A stretch of 64,000 nt of DNA from positions 186,001-250,000 of the forward strand of contig SCOI01000005.1 of assembly GCA_005503085.1 (NCBI GenBank). Direction: 5' to 3'. The stretch is from Burkholderiales bacterium C2 (GTDB taxonomy: Bacteria; Pseudomonadota; Gammaproteobacteria; Burkholderiales; Burkholderiaceae_C). The notes beneath the pieces are model-generated. The model worked only from the letters and a program-made list of their open reading frames with translations. It was not told the DNA's origin and did not search any database. The translations under genes were made by a program, and so were the position numbers. Every line of letters begins with the position of its first letter. Position 1 is the stretch's first letter. This document shows positions 17,464-26,551 of the stretch, piece after piece.

Positions 17464-19823
17464 TGCGCTGGCTGCGTCGACTGCTGCTGGGCCTGCTGGC
17501 CCTGCTGCTGCTGATCGCGCTGGCCGCCTGGCTGGCCTTGCGCGCCAGTCTGCCAAGCTACGAGGGCGAGGCCCGCAGCGCGGTCAGCGCGGCAGTGCAG
17601 CTGACACGAGACGAGCGCGGCTACCTCAGCATCAGCGCGGCCAACCGCGCCGACGCGGCGCGGGCCCTGGGCTACAGCCATGCCCAGGAGCGTTTCTTCC
17701 AGATGGACCTGATGCGGCGCAACGCGGCCGGCGAGCTGGCCGCGCTGTTCGGCGCCAAGGCGCTGCCGCTGGACCAGGGACGCCGGCTGCACCGCTTCCG
17801 CCACCGCGCCGCGGTGGCGCTGGCGGCCCTGCCGCTCGAGCAGCGCAGCCTGCTCGACGCCTACACGGCCGGTGTCAACGAGGGCCTGGCCGCCCTGGGT
17901 GCGCGGCCCTTCGAGTACCTGATCCTGCGCCAGGAGCCCCGGCCCTGGCAGAGCACCGATTCGCTGCTGGTGATCTACAGCATGTATCTGGATCTGCAGT
18001 CCTCGCAGGGCCGCGACGATCTGGCGATGGGTGTGCTGAAGCACAGTGTGCCCCCCGACTGGTATGCCTTCCTGACCCAGCACAGCAGCGACTGGCAGGC
18101 CGCGATCGATGGTAGCCGTGTGCAGCCGGTGGCGGTGCCGGCCACGCCGCTGCCCGAGGCGCTGCGCGCCGCCAAACTGGCTTGCCGGGGCGACTGCGGG
18201 CTGCAGGACAGCCGCGACATCGGCAGCAACAACTTCGCCGTCAGCGGCGCGCTGAGCCCGCATGGTGCGGCCATCCTGGCCGACGATATGCACCTGGGCC
18301 TGCGCGTGCCGGCGATCTGGTTCAAGGCCCAGCTGCGCTGGACCGAGGCTGGCAGGGCGCATCAGGTCAGCGGCGTCAGCCTGCCGGGCACGCCGGCCAT
18401 CGTGGCCGGCAGCAACGGCGCCGTCGCCTGGGGTTTCACCAATGCCACGGCCGACTGGGCCGATGTCGTGGTGCTCAAGCTCAACGCCGCCGGCACCCAT
18501 TACCAAAGCCCGCAGGGCGAGCTGCCGCTGACCCGGCATCTCGAGCGCATCGAGGTGGCGGGTGGCGCGACGGTCGAGCATGCGGTGCAGGAAACGATCT
18601 GGGGCCCGCGCCTGGCGGCGCCCTTCGAGGGCCATGTCTTGCGCTGGGTGGCCCATGATGTCGAGGGCCTGAATCTGCGCTTGATGGGACTGGAGCGCGC
18701 CGCCTCGGTTGACGAAGCCATGCAGCTGGCACAGGGCGCCGGCCTGCCGGCGCAGAACCTGCTGGTGGCCGACGCCGCCGGCCGTATCGGCTGGACCCTG
18801 ATTGGCGCCTTGCCCAGGCGACAGCTGGACGATCTGAACATTCCGCAGGACTGGAGCGATGGCCGCCAGGGCTGGCGTGGCTACCTCGGCGCGGCCGACC
18901 CCGCCTGGCCGCAGCTGGCCCAGCCCGCCGAGGGCCGGCTCTGGACCGCCAATGCCCGCACGGTCGGCGGCGCGGCCCTGGCCCTGATCGGCGAGGGCGG
19001 CTACGACCTCGGCGCACGCGGCCAGCAGATCCGCGACGGCCTGTTTGCCAAGCCCAAGCTGGGCGAGGCCGATCTGCACGACATTCAGCTCGACCACCGC
19101 GCGCTGTTCCTGCAACGCTGGCGCCGGCTGCTGCTCGATGAGGTGCTGACACCGGCGTTCGTGCAGCAGCATGGCCTGGCCGACTACCGCGCCGCCATCG
19201 AGCGCAGCGCCGCAGCGGCCAGTCCGGATGCGGTCGGCTACCGGCTGTTGCGCGGCTGGCGCGAGCAGGTGCTGGAACAGCTGTTCGCGCCGCTGGCGGC
19301 CCTGCTGGAGTCGCGCCAGCTGCGCCTGCGCGATCTGAAGCTGGCGCCGGAGACGCCCGGCTGGGCCCTGCTGCAGGCGCGCCGTGCCGACACGCTGCCG
19401 CAGGCGCAGGCCTCGTGGCAGGCCCTGCTGGAGCAGGCGGTGCTGGACAGCCGCAAGAAAATCCTCGAAGCCACGCCCAGCCGTCAGCTGGCCGATGCCA
19501 ACTGGGGCGAGCAGAACCGCGCCGCGATCAGGCATCCGTTGAGCCAGGCCCTGCCGCTGCTGGGCCCCTGGCTGGACATGCCGGACACGCCGCTGGCCGG
19601 CGACCGCCATATGCCGCGGGTGCAGCAGAGCGTGCATGGCCAGTCCCAGCGCATGGTGGTGGCGCCGGGCCAGGAGGCCCGGGGCATTCTGAGCGTGCCG
19701 GCCGGCCAGTCCGGCCACCCGCTGTCGCCGTTCTACCGCGCCGATCACCAGGCCTGGCTGCAGGGTCAGGCCTTGCCTTTCCTGCCCGGCCAGACGCGCT
19801 ACACGCTGACGCTGCGCCCCTGA
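17463..19823 (+). CDS. Penicillin acylase family Ntn hydrolase
   Basis: A 786-residue exported amidase precursor. The N-terminal membrane anchor or signal is at about 5-27 (LLLGLLALLLLIALAAWLAL). The alpha chain contains ALGYSHAQERFFQMDLMRR (about 67-85). The autocatalytic site is Gly254-Ser255 in SRDIGSNNFAVSG: Ser255 would become the N-terminal nucleophile of the beta chain after self-cleavage. LPGTPAIVAGSNGAVAWGFTN (about 310-330) is also conserved. Relatives cleave penicillins, cephalosporins or acyl-homoserine lactones; substrate is not decidable. ATG 17463 overlaps the SDR stop, linking it with the SDR and EamA genes in one operon. Confidence 0.9.
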   Translation: MRWLRRLLLGLLALLLLIALAAWLALRASLPSYEGEARSAVSAAVQLTRDERGYLSISAANRADAARALGYSHAQERFFQMDLMRRNAAGELAALFGAKALPLDQGRRLHRFRHRAAVALAALPLEQRSLLDAYTAGVNEGLAALGARPFEYLILRQEPRPWQSTDSLLVIYSMYLDLQSSQGRDDLAMGVLKHSVPPDWYAFLTQHSSDWQAAIDGSRVQPVAVPATPLPEALRAAKLACRGDCGLQDSRDIGSNNFAVSGALSPHGAAILADDMHLGLRVPAIWFKAQLRWTEAGRAHQVSGVSLPGTPAIVAGSNGAVAWGFTNATADWADVVVLKLNAAGTHYQSPQGELPLTRHLERIEVAGGATVEHAVQETIWGPRLAAPFEGHVLRWVAHDVEGLNLRLMGLERAASVDEAMQLAQGAGLPAQNLLVADAAGRIGWTLIGALPRRQLDDLNIPQDWSDGRQGWRGYLGAADPAWPQLAQPAEGRLWTANARTVGGAALALIGEGGYDLGARGQQIRDGLFAKPKLGEADLHDIQLDHRALFLQRWRRLLLDEVLTPAFVQQHGLADYRAAIERSAAAASPDAVGYRLLRGWREQVLEQLFAPLAALLESRQLRLRDLKLAPETPGWALLQARRADTLPQAQASWQALLEQAVLDSRKKILEATPSRQLADANWGEQNRAAIRHPLSQALPLLGPWLDMPDTPLAGDRHMPRVQQSVHGQSQRMVVAPGQEARGILSVPAGQSGHPLSPFYRADHQAWLQGQALPFLPGQTRYTLTLRP

Positions 19824-19839
19824 TCGCCGGGCGGAGGCG

Positions 19840-20868
19840 TCACTGCTTCTTGACGAGCACCTTCTTGATCCAGCCCTCGCCCTTGCCCGACTGCACCTTC
19901 AGGAAGCCATCGCGCTCTTCGCCGAGGTAGAGCACCTCGTCGCTGCGTGCCAGGGTCTGCAACTCGGGCGCACCCTCGCGCGGCTGGCGCAACACCTTGG
20001 CCCCGCCGATCTTGGGCACCATCACATCACCCTCGGCCGCCGCGCCGGCCTGCACGCTGGTGGCGGCATTGCGCTGCGAGGCCTCGCCGGCGCGGGCCTG
20101 TATCAAGGACGGGTTGTTGCGGATCGAGCGGACGATGTTGTTCCAGTTGTCGATGAAGGAGGCGACGATGACCTTGCCCTCATTGGTGTTGGAATAGCCG
20201 CCCAGCGCCGCGCCGCCACCGCCGCCGAACAGCGCACCGCCCAGCGAGAAATCGGCCTTCTCGGCGCTGCCCTCGGCCGCCGCGACCTGGATGCCGGAGC
20301 GCGAGTCGGCCAGCAGCAGGCTGGTCTGGGCCTGCTTGAACTTGAGCCCGCCGACGATGCCGCCGATCAGTCGCCCGGCATTGCCGCCGAAGGCGCCCAG
20401 CAGGCCGCCACCGATGCCGCCGGCATTGTTCTCGCTGAACACCACATTGGGCGTGACTAGGAAATCGGCCGTCACCATCTGGCCCTTGCCGATGTTCTGG
20501 TCGGCCTGCAACTGGCCGGACTGGGCCAGCGCGCGCTCCTGCATCATGTTCTGCATCGCCATGCCGCGCTCGACCACCTGGAAGCAGTTGGACTGCTGGA
20601 TCAGCATGCGGATCACGCTGGTGGGCGAGCCCAGCTGATAGCGCTGCAGCGCCACCGACAGCGCCGACTGCGGCTCGACCACCGCAATCGTGCCCTTGGG
20701 TGCCTCGCATTTCTCCAGCTCGGCCGAGGCGCCCTGGGCGCCATCGGGGCCGACGCCGCCGGTGGCCTTGGAGCCGCCCTTGCCGAGTTCCTGCGCCAGG
20801 CCCTGCAGCGGGACCGCCAGTGCCAGACCGCAGGCCAAGGCCAGCCACGAGTATTTATGCTTTGTCAT
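19840..20868 (-). CDS. CsgG-like exported protein with C-terminal SH3-like domain
   Basis: A 342-residue exported protein with a Sec signal peptide (about 1-25, cleavage near LAQ-E). Residues about 58-215 resemble the CsgG/curli-assembly fold: GTIAVVEPQSAL, then a QSNCFQVVERGMAMQNMMQER segment, TADFLVTPNVVF, and a Gly-rich stretch GGIGGGLLGAFGGNAGRLIGG (about 150-170). The last 50 residues (VLRQPREGAPELQTLARSD onward, EGWIKKVLVKK at the end) look like a bacterial SH3 domain. It lacks a clear lipobox, unlike true CsgG. No curli subunit genes are nearby. It may be an envelope secretion or peptidoglycan-associated component; this is inference. Confidence 0.65.
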   Translation of the reverse strand: MTKHKYSWLALACGLALAVPLQGLAQELGKGGSKATGGVGPDGAQGASAELEKCEAPKGTIAVVEPQSALSVALQRYQLGSPTSVIRMLIQQSNCFQVVERGMAMQNMMQERALAQSGQLQADQNIGKGQMVTADFLVTPNVVFSENNAGGIGGGLLGAFGGNAGRLIGGIVGGLKFKQAQTSLLLADSRSGIQVAAAEGSAEKADFSLGGALFGGGGGAALGGYSNTNEGKVIVASFIDNWNNIVRSIRNNPSLIQARAGEASQRNAATSVQAGAAAEGDVMVPKIGGAKVLRQPREGAPELQTLARSDEVLYLGEERDGFLKVQSGKGEGWIKKVLVKKQ

Positions 20869-20966
20869 CGAGAGCCCCCGTTGTAGTTGCAGCTGCTGAT
20901 TCTAGGCATGGCGAGGCCTGCCGGCGCGGTTCTAGCTTGGGGGGCGATCCGCCGCTTAGCCGCCGC

Positions 20967-21869
20967 TTAGCGCCGCCCCGAGACCGCGATGCCTGCCGCG
21001 ATCAGCGCGAAGGCGACGCCGTGGTACCACTGCGGCCATTCGCCCAGCAGCGCGGTAGACATCAGTGCCGCGAACACCGGCGTCAGATTGCCGAAGAAGG
21101 CGGCCATCGCCGGCCCGGCCTCGGCCACGCCCTGGCCCCAGCAGCGATAGGCGATCAGCGAGGGGCCGATGGCGACATAGATGAGGGCCATCGCAAGACC
21201 TGGCCCCCAGACCAGGGGCTGCGCGGTGTAGCTCTGCTCGACGCCGGCCATCAGCCCGGCGAAGCCGAGGCCGAAGATCAGCTGGGACATCATGATCTCG
21301 GCCCAGTTCCAGGCGGGCTTTTGCTCGCCCTGCATATGGGCCGGCGGTCGCGCCAGCATCCAGCTGTAGATCGCCCAGGAAAACACCGCCAGCAGCATCA
21401 GCAGATCGCCGGGCACGAACTGCACCCGGGCCAGATTGGCGAGCTGGCCGCGCGCGATCACAAAGGCCACACCGATCAGCGACAGCAGCGCGCCGCCGAT
21501 CTGCCAGCGGCTGGGCCGCACCTTGAAGACCAGCGCGCCGATGGCCAGCATCCAGACCGGCATGCTGGCGGCGATCAGGGTCACGTTCAGCGCTGTGGAG
21601 CTGCGCAGCGCCTGGTACTGCAGCGCGTTGTAGCAGCCCATGCCCAGCAGTCCGCTGAGCGCCAGATAGCGCCAGCGGCTGAGCCATTGCTGCGGCTGCG
21701 CGAGCAGCCGCCAGGCCAGTGGCAGCAGCAGCACAAAGACCAGGCTCCAACGCATCGCGTTGAGCAGCAAGGGCGGCACGCTGCCGGCCATCAGCCGGCC
21801 GACCACGGCATTGCCGGCCCACAGCAGCGGCGGCAGGGTCAGCATCAGGGCAAGGCGCGGGGTCAGCAT
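20967..21869 (-). CDS. EamA/DMT-superfamily permease (second)
   Basis: A 300-residue, ten-helix membrane protein with two EamA repeats. I chose the ATG at 21869 (MLTPRLALMLTLPPLLWAGNAVVGR), which places the first helix at the N-terminus; longer starts run into the divergent oxidoreductase leader. WAGNAVVGR is the usual opening motif of this family. Substrate unknown. It is only distantly similar to the EamA protein at 15762. It is divergent from the quinone oxidoreductase (74 bases between starts), which must hold both promoters. Confidence 0.85.
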   Translation of the reverse strand: MLTPRLALMLTLPPLLWAGNAVVGRLMAGSVPPLLLNAMRWSLVFVLLLPLAWRLLAQPQQWLSRWRYLALSGLLGMGCYNALQYQALRSSTALNVTLIAASMPVWMLAIGALVFKVRPSRWQIGGALLSLIGVAFVIARGQLANLARVQFVPGDLLMLLAVFSWAIYSWMLARPPAHMQGEQKPAWNWAEIMMSQLIFGLGFAGLMAGVEQSYTAQPLVWGPGLAMALIYVAIGPSLIAYRCWGQGVAEAGPAMAAFFGNLTPVFAALMSTALLGEWPQWYHGVAFALIAAGIAVSGRR

Positions 21870-21943
21870 CGGCGGCGTCGGCAGGATCTGGCAAAGGCTG
21901 GCACGATAGCGGAATTCATCCATTGACGTTGAGGAGAGAGCCC

Positions 21944-22936
21944 ATGAGCCGTCGCGAAAAAGCCGTCCAGATCCTGCAGCCGGGTGCACCGGAGGCGATG
22001 CAACTGGTCGATATCGAGGTCGGCGAGCCCGGGCCTGGCGAGATCCGCATCCGCCATCAGGCCTGCGGCCTGAACTACATCGACGTCTACCACCGCAACG
22101 GCGCTTACCCGCTGCCGCTGCCGGCCCGCCTGGGCATGGAGGGGGCCGGTGTCATCGAAGCGGTGGGCGAGGGCGTCACGCATCTGAGCGTCGGCGACCG
22201 CGCCGCCTATGCCAGCCAGCCACCCGGCGCCTACTGCACGGCGCGCGTGATGCCGGCGCGCTGCGTGGTGCGATTGCCGGACGCGATCTCGTTCGAGACC
22301 GGGGCCGCGATGATGCTCAAAGGCCTGACCGCGCAATACCTGCTGCGCCGTACCCTGCCGCAGGGCGGTCTGCAGGCCGGTGATTTCGTGCTCTTCCATG
22401 CCGCCGCCGGCGGTGTCGGCCTGATCGCCTGCCAGTGGGCCAAGGCGCTGGGCCTGCAGCTGATCGCGACGGCCGGCTCGGATGAGAAATGTGCGCTGGC
22501 GCTGGCCTCGGGCGCGAGCCATGCGATCAACTACCGGCGCGAGGACTTCGCCGCGCGGGTGCGCGAGATCACCGGCGGCAAGGGCGTCAAGGTGGTTTAC
22601 GACTCGGTGGGCTTGGACACCTTCGAGGGCTCGCTGAACAGCCTGGCGACCTTTGGCCTGCTGGTCAGCTTCGGCAATGCCTCGGGCTTTGCGCCGCCGG
22701 TGCAGCTGGGCCAGCTGGCCGCCAAGGGTTCGCTCTATGTGACCCGGCCAACCCTGTTCACCCACCTGGCCACGCGCGAGGCCACGCAGGCGATGGCCGA
22801 TGATCTGTTCTCGGTCGTCGGCAGCGGCCAGGTGAAGATCCACGTCGAGCAGCGTTATGCGCTGGCCGATGTGGTGCAGGCGCACCGCGAGCTCGAGGCC
22901 CGCACGACCATAGGCTCAGGCGTGCTGCTGGTCTGA
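21944..22936 (+). CDS. NADPH:quinone oxidoreductase (zinc-independent MDR family, QorA-like)
   Basis: A 330-residue medium-chain dehydrogenase/reductase. ATG 21944 follows a strong GAGGAGAG site. A GroES-like N-terminal part (about 30-115) contains [20 protein letters not shown], the QorA signature. The Rossmann NADPH site is [19 protein letters not shown] (about 150-168). No structural zinc cysteines are visible. By family it reduces quinones by one or two electrons using NADPH. Its end overlaps the convergent histidine-kinase gene by 21 bases. Confidence 0.9.
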   Translation: MSRREKAVQILQPGAPEAMQLVDIEVGEPGPGEIRIRHQACGLNYIDVYHRNGAYPLPLPARLGMEGAGVIEAVGEGVTHLSVGDRAAYASQPPGAYCTARVMPARCVVRLPDAISFETGAAMMLKGLTAQYLLRRTLPQGGLQAGDFVLFHAAAGGVGLIACQWAKALGLQLIATAGSDEKCALALASGASHAINYRREDFAARVREITGGKGVKVVYDSVGLDTFEGSLNSLATFGLLVSFGNASGFAPPVQLGQLAAKGSLYVTRPTLFTHLATREATQAMADDLFSVVGSGQVKIHVEQRYALADVVQAHRELEARTTIGSGVLLV

Positions 22937-24442
22937 GGGCAGGGGCGAGGGTAGGGATGAGGGTGAGCTGGCCGCCGACTCGGGCGCCGGCAAGCGGGCC
23001 ATGGCCAGCTCGAAGCTGAAGCAGGAGCCGGTGCCGGGCTGGCTCTCCACCGCGACCTGGCCGCCCATCAGCCCCACCAGGCGCTGCACGATGGTCAGTC
23101 CCAGGCCGGTGCCGCCGTAGCGCCGGGTGATGCTGCCGTCGGCCTGGGTGAAGGGGTCGAAGACCTGGGCGATTTGCTCGCGCGTCATGCCGATGCCGGT
23201 GTCGTGCACCGAAAAGCGCAGGCGCAGCGGGGCCGGCGCGCTGTCTTCGTCCAGGCGCAGGACCTCCAGCCGCACCTCGCCCTTCTCGGTGAACTTCAGC
23301 GCGTTGCCGACCAGATTGACCAGCACCTGGCGCAGCCGCAAGGCGTCGCCCAGCACGCGCTGCGGCACGCCCGGCTGTACCTTGGCATGCAGCGAGATGC
23401 TCTTCTCGTGCGCATGCAGCAGCAGCGGGTGCAGGGCCTCGCGCAGGCAGTCGTGCAAGGAGAAGGGCTGGCTGTCGATGACGACGCGGCCGGCCTCGAT
23501 CTTGGCGACGTCCAGCAGATCGTTGATGATGACCATCAAGCCCTTGGCCGAGGTATGGGCCAGCTCGATGAATTTGCGCTGGCGCTCGTTGAGTTCGGTC
23601 TGCAGCACCAGCTCGGTCAGGCCCAGCACGCCGTTCATCGGCGTGCGGATCTCATGGCTCATATTGGCCAGGAAACTGCTCTTGGCCTGGCTGGCCGCCT
23701 CGGCCACCTCGCGGGCGGCCTCCAGCGCGGCCTGCGAGGCCTTCAGATCGGCGATGTCGCGGGCATTGAACTGCATCACCAGCTCACCGGTGACCGGGTC
23801 GCGCATCGGCCGGGCGTCGACGCCGTGCCAGCGTCGGCCGCTGCTGGTCAGCAGTTCCAGATCGGCGCTGAAGGTCTGGCCACGCTGCACCTGGGCGAAG
23901 ATGCGCCGCGCCAGTTCGGGTTCGGGAAACATCGCCATGAAGGCCTTGCTGCCGCGCTCCTCGGCCAGGCCTCCGAAGCAGCTGGCGGCGGCCGGGTTGC
24001 GCATCAGCACGCTGCCGTCCTTCAGGCTGAACATCGCGATGCGCACCGAGGTGTGCTGCAAGGCCTCGACGCCGCGCAACATGCTTTTATCCACCCCGGT
24101 GGGCAGCGCGTCGGCGGCGAACAGCATCACCTGGCGTCGGTCCGGTGTGCGAATACCGCGCGACACCAGCAGCACCGTGGTGGCCTGGCCCTTGGGGTAG
24201 AGCGTCCACTGCTCGCGCACGATCTTGTCCTGGGCGTGGTCGGCGGCGGTGACCGCCAGACGCTCGCGCACCATAGTGCTGGTGTCGGAGAAGTCGCGCG
24301 ACAGGAATTCCTCGGCACTCTCGGCCTTCCAGAAGCTCAGCGCCGCTGCATTGGCCCAGAGATTACGCTGGCGCTCGGGATCGAAGACCCACATGGGCAC
24401 ATCGAGCCAGTCGTAATGCGTCAAGCTGGAGAAATCAAGCAT
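22916..24442 (-). CDS. PAS-domain sensor histidine kinase
   Basis: A 508-residue soluble-looking kinase. ATG 24442 ([21 protein letters not shown]) begins immediately before the first PAS domain; a start at 24481 adds only 13 residues. Two PAS-like domains (about 10-115 and 125-245) precede HisKA, with the phosphoacceptor in [19 protein letters not shown] (about 262-280). The HATPase boxes are [19 protein letters not shown] and GGTGLGLTI. There is no receiver domain, so a separate response regulator is needed; the lone receiver protein at 54093 is one candidate but is distant. The C-terminal tail is Ser/Pro-rich. The signal is unknown. Confidence 0.88.
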   Translation of the reverse strand: MLDFSSLTHYDWLDVPMWVFDPERQRNLWANAAALSFWKAESAEEFLSRDFSDTSTMVRERLAVTAADHAQDKIVREQWTLYPKGQATTVLLVSRGIRTPDRRQVMLFAADALPTGVDKSMLRGVEALQHTSVRIAMFSLKDGSVLMRNPAAASCFGGLAEERGSKAFMAMFPEPELARRIFAQVQRGQTFSADLELLTSSGRRWHGVDARPMRDPVTGELVMQFNARDIADLKASQAALEAAREVAEAASQAKSSFLANMSHEIRTPMNGVLGLTELVLQTELNERQRKFIELAHTSAKGLMVIINDLLDVAKIEAGRVVIDSQPFSLHDCLREALHPLLLHAHEKSISLHAKVQPGVPQRVLGDALRLRQVLVNLVGNALKFTEKGEVRLEVLRLDEDSAPAPLRLRFSVHDTGIGMTREQIAQVFDPFTQADGSITRRYGGTGLGLTIVQRLVGLMGGQVAVESQPGTGSCFSFELAMARLPAPESAASSPSSLPSPLPSDQQHA

Positions 24443-24530
24443 GGGCGGCAGGGGCCGGAGGAGGAGGGCAACGCCCTCCATTGTGGCGTGAGCCGGATGC
24501 TGCGGAGATGAAGAATTTGTGCCGGCTTGT

Positions 24531-25301
24531 TCAGTCCGTCACGGCGGCGCGGTAGGCGTGCCAGCTGGCGTGGCCCAGCACCGGCCCGACCACCAGCAGC
24601 CCGGCAAACCAGGGCAGCAGGGCCAGCAGCACCAGCACGGTGATCAGGCCGCCCCACAGCAACATCACGCCGGTCTGGCTCAGCACCAGGCGCAGGCTGG
24701 TCAGGCCGGCGGTGACGGCATCGACCGGCCGGTCCAGCAGCATCGGGATCGAGACCACGCTGACCGCGTAGATCAGGCCGGCGAAGACCGCACCGACGCC
24801 CAGATAGGTGACGACGAAGCCGAGGTTCTCGGGATCGAGGAATTTGCTCAGCGAGCCGGCCAGATCCGGCATGCCGTCGAAGCTGACCGCGAAGATCACC
24901 AGCGCGGCGCGGCCCCACAGCATTTCCAGGATCAAGAGCACGCCGCCGAAGATCGCCAGCTGCGACAGCCGCGCCTCCCAGGCCAGGATGGAGTCGGCAA
25001 AGTCGGGCTGCTGGCCGCGCTCCAGCCGCATGCTGACCTGATACAGGCCCAGGCACATAAAGGGCCCCATCAGCAAAAAGCCGGCCGACAGCGCCAGCGT
25101 GTAGGCCGGCGCATGCTCGTAGACCTTCAGCAGGGCCCAGCCCATGGCCATGAAGCAAAAGCCGTAGAACAGGCCGATGCCAGGGGCACGGATGAAGTCG
25201 CGCCAGCCGGCTGCCAGCCAGCGCAGCGGGTCGCTAAAGCGCAGGGTGCGCAGCTGGATGTCAAAGACCGAGGTTTCGGCCGGCTCGTCGCTGGTGCTCA
25301 T
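24531..25301 (-). CDS. DUF2189 family integral membrane protein
   Basis: A 256-residue protein with about six membrane helices (first near 40-60, FYGFCFMAMGWALL). The N-terminal cytoplasmic segment contains LRTLRFSDPLRWLAAGWRDF, a recurrent feature of DUF2189 proteins. The family is widespread in proteobacteria, sometimes near cytochrome c oxidase genes, with no established function. It lies between the PAS kinase and lspA, all on the minus strand, with gaps of about 41 and 88 bases, so it may be expressed alone. Confidence 0.78.
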   Translation of the reverse strand: MSTSDEPAETSVFDIQLRTLRFSDPLRWLAAGWRDFIRAPGIGLFYGFCFMAMGWALLKVYEHAPAYTLALSAGFLLMGPFMCLGLYQVSMRLERGQQPDFADSILAWEARLSQLAIFGGVLLILEMLWGRAALVIFAVSFDGMPDLAGSLSKFLDPENLGFVVTYLGVGAVFAGLIYAVSVVSIPMLLDRPVDAVTAGLTSLRLVLSQTGVMLLWGGLITVLVLLALLPWFAGLLVVGPVLGHASWHAYRAAVTD

Positions 25302-25342
25302 GGCGCGAGCCTAGGCCAGACGCGAGCAGATGTGTAGCGGGG

Positions 25343-25831
25343 CTAGCCCTTGCGCACGCGCCGGATCTCGTCCCAGATCAGCAGCACGGCGCCGACGGTG
25401 ATCGCGCTGTCGGCCACGTTGAAGGACGGGAAGTACCAGCCACCCCAGTGCAGCTGGATGAAGTCCACCACATAGCCGTGCAGCAGGCGGTCAACCACAT
25501 TGCCGATCGCGCCGCCGAGGATCAGCGACAGCGCCCAGGCAAACAGGGTCTGGTGGCCGTGGCGGCGCAGCATCACGGTGATGAAGACGGTGGCCACCGC
25601 ACCCAGCCCAACGAAGAACCAGCGCTGCCAGCCCGAGGCGCCGGCCAGGAAGCTGAAGGCCGCGCCGGTGTTGTGGACCCGCACGACGTTGAAGAAGTCG
25701 GTCACATGGCGGCTGTCGCCGAGCTGGAAATGGCCCAGGATCAGGGTCTTGCTGAACTGGTCCAGCACGATGATCAGCAGGGCGATGCCCAGCCATTGGA
25801 TGAGGCGGGGCGAGGAAGAGGACTTGGTCAT
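25343..25831 (-). CDS. lspA: Lipoprotein signal peptidase (signal peptidase II)
   Basis: A 162-residue inner-membrane aspartic protease that removes the signal peptide from diacylglyceryl-modified prolipoproteins. I chose ATG 25831 because it gives the family's normal length and places the first helix ([18 protein letters not shown]) correctly. The conserved boxes are [33 protein letters not shown] and [11 protein letters not shown]; the two catalytic [13 protein letters not shown] in NVVDR and NVADS. It normally follows ileS in Burkholderiales, but here a plus-strand gene at 25991 separates them, so lspA needs its own promoter in 25832-25990. Confidence 0.96.
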   Translation of the reverse strand: MTKSSSSPRLIQWLGIALLIIVLDQFSKTLILGHFQLGDSRHVTDFFNVVRVHNTGAAFSFLAGASGWQRWFFVGLGAVATVFITVMLRRHGHQTLFAWALSLILGGAIGNVVDRLLHGYVVDFIQLHWGGWYFPSFNVADSAITVGAVLLIWDEIRRVRKG

Positions 25832-25990
25832 GAAGAGTGGGTCGGGGCGGGAATGCAGGCCGCTACTGTAGCCGCTGGCTTGATTGCGCCGGCAAACAGG
25901 AGTAGAAGAAAGCTCTGGCCGTGCCATGCGACGCGCCCTGCTGCCGCAGACATCGACCTCGTGCACTCAAACGCCTCTAGGAGAGTCCTT

Positions 25991-26500
25991 ATGCGCAAAC
26001 GCATTTACTGGTTGCTGCCGGATCAAGGCAGCGCGGTCAAAACCATGAACGAGCTCTTGCTGGCCCGCATCAGCGAGCCGCATATCCATTTCGTCGCCCG
26101 TGAGGGTGCCGATATGAGCGGCCTGCATGCGGCCAATGTGCTGCAGACCTCGGACCTGGTCGAGGCGGCCCAGACCGGCCTGCTGCTGGGCGCCGGGCTC
26201 GGTGCGGCCCTGGGCGTCGTCGGCGCCTATGTGCTGGCCGGCACCGCACCGCCGGCCCTGATCGTGATTGCGCTGGCCGGCATCGGCGCGGTGCTGGGCA
26301 CCTGGTCGTCCAGCATGATAGGCAGCTCGACGCCGAGCCGGCGGCTGACCCGGTTTGATAAGGCCATCGAGGCCGGCCAGTATCTGCTGATGGTCGATGT
26401 GCCGCGTTCGCGCGTCACCGAGATCGAGCAATTGCTTGAGCGCACCCATCCCGAGGCGCATTTCGAGGGGCTGGAGCCCAACGTCCCTGCCTTCCCCTGA
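25991..26500 (+). CDS. DUF1269-like glycine-zipper membrane protein, inserted between ileS and lspA
   Basis: A 169-residue protein on the opposite strand to ileS and lspA. ATG 25991 follows AGGAGAGTCCTT. N-terminal soluble part (1-60) with MRKRIYWLLPDQGSA and EPHIHFVAREG. Two glycine-rich membrane segments lie at about 64-82 (GLLLGAGLGAALGVVGAYV) and 90-110, followed by a cytoplasmic C-terminal part ending PNVPAFP. It resembles the DUF1269-annotated proteins common in Burkholderiales. Function unknown; glycine-zipper pairs often mediate helix packing or stress-linked membrane roles. Followed by a strong palindromic terminator shared with the convergent ileS. Confidence 0.72.
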   Translation: MRKRIYWLLPDQGSAVKTMNELLLARISEPHIHFVAREGADMSGLHAANVLQTSDLVEAAQTGLLLGAGLGAALGVVGAYVLAGTAPPALIVIALAGIGAVLGTWSSSMIGSSTPSRRLTRFDKAIEAGQYLLMVDVPRSRVTEIEQLLERTHPEAHFEGLEPNVPAFP

Positions 26501-26522
26501 CCGACCGGGGTTTGGACACAAG

Positions 26523-26544
26523 AAGGGGCGCCGCGGCGCCCCTT
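26523..26544. terminator. Palindromic bidirectional terminator
   Basis: A perfect 22-base palindrome (aaggggcgccg and its reverse complement) lies between the convergent ends of the DUF1269-like gene (stop 26500) and ileS (stop 26552). It begins with AA and ends with TT, followed by GTTACT, giving a short U tract in both directions. Its position between two convergent genes fits a shared intrinsic terminator. Confidence 0.75.
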
Positions 26545-26551
26545 GTTACTG

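Noticed and set aside
17445-19748. A 767-residue minus-strand open frame opposite the penicillin acylase
   Set aside because: Same reason: opposite-strand shadow of a real gene, no motifs, composition of a frame-shifted complement.
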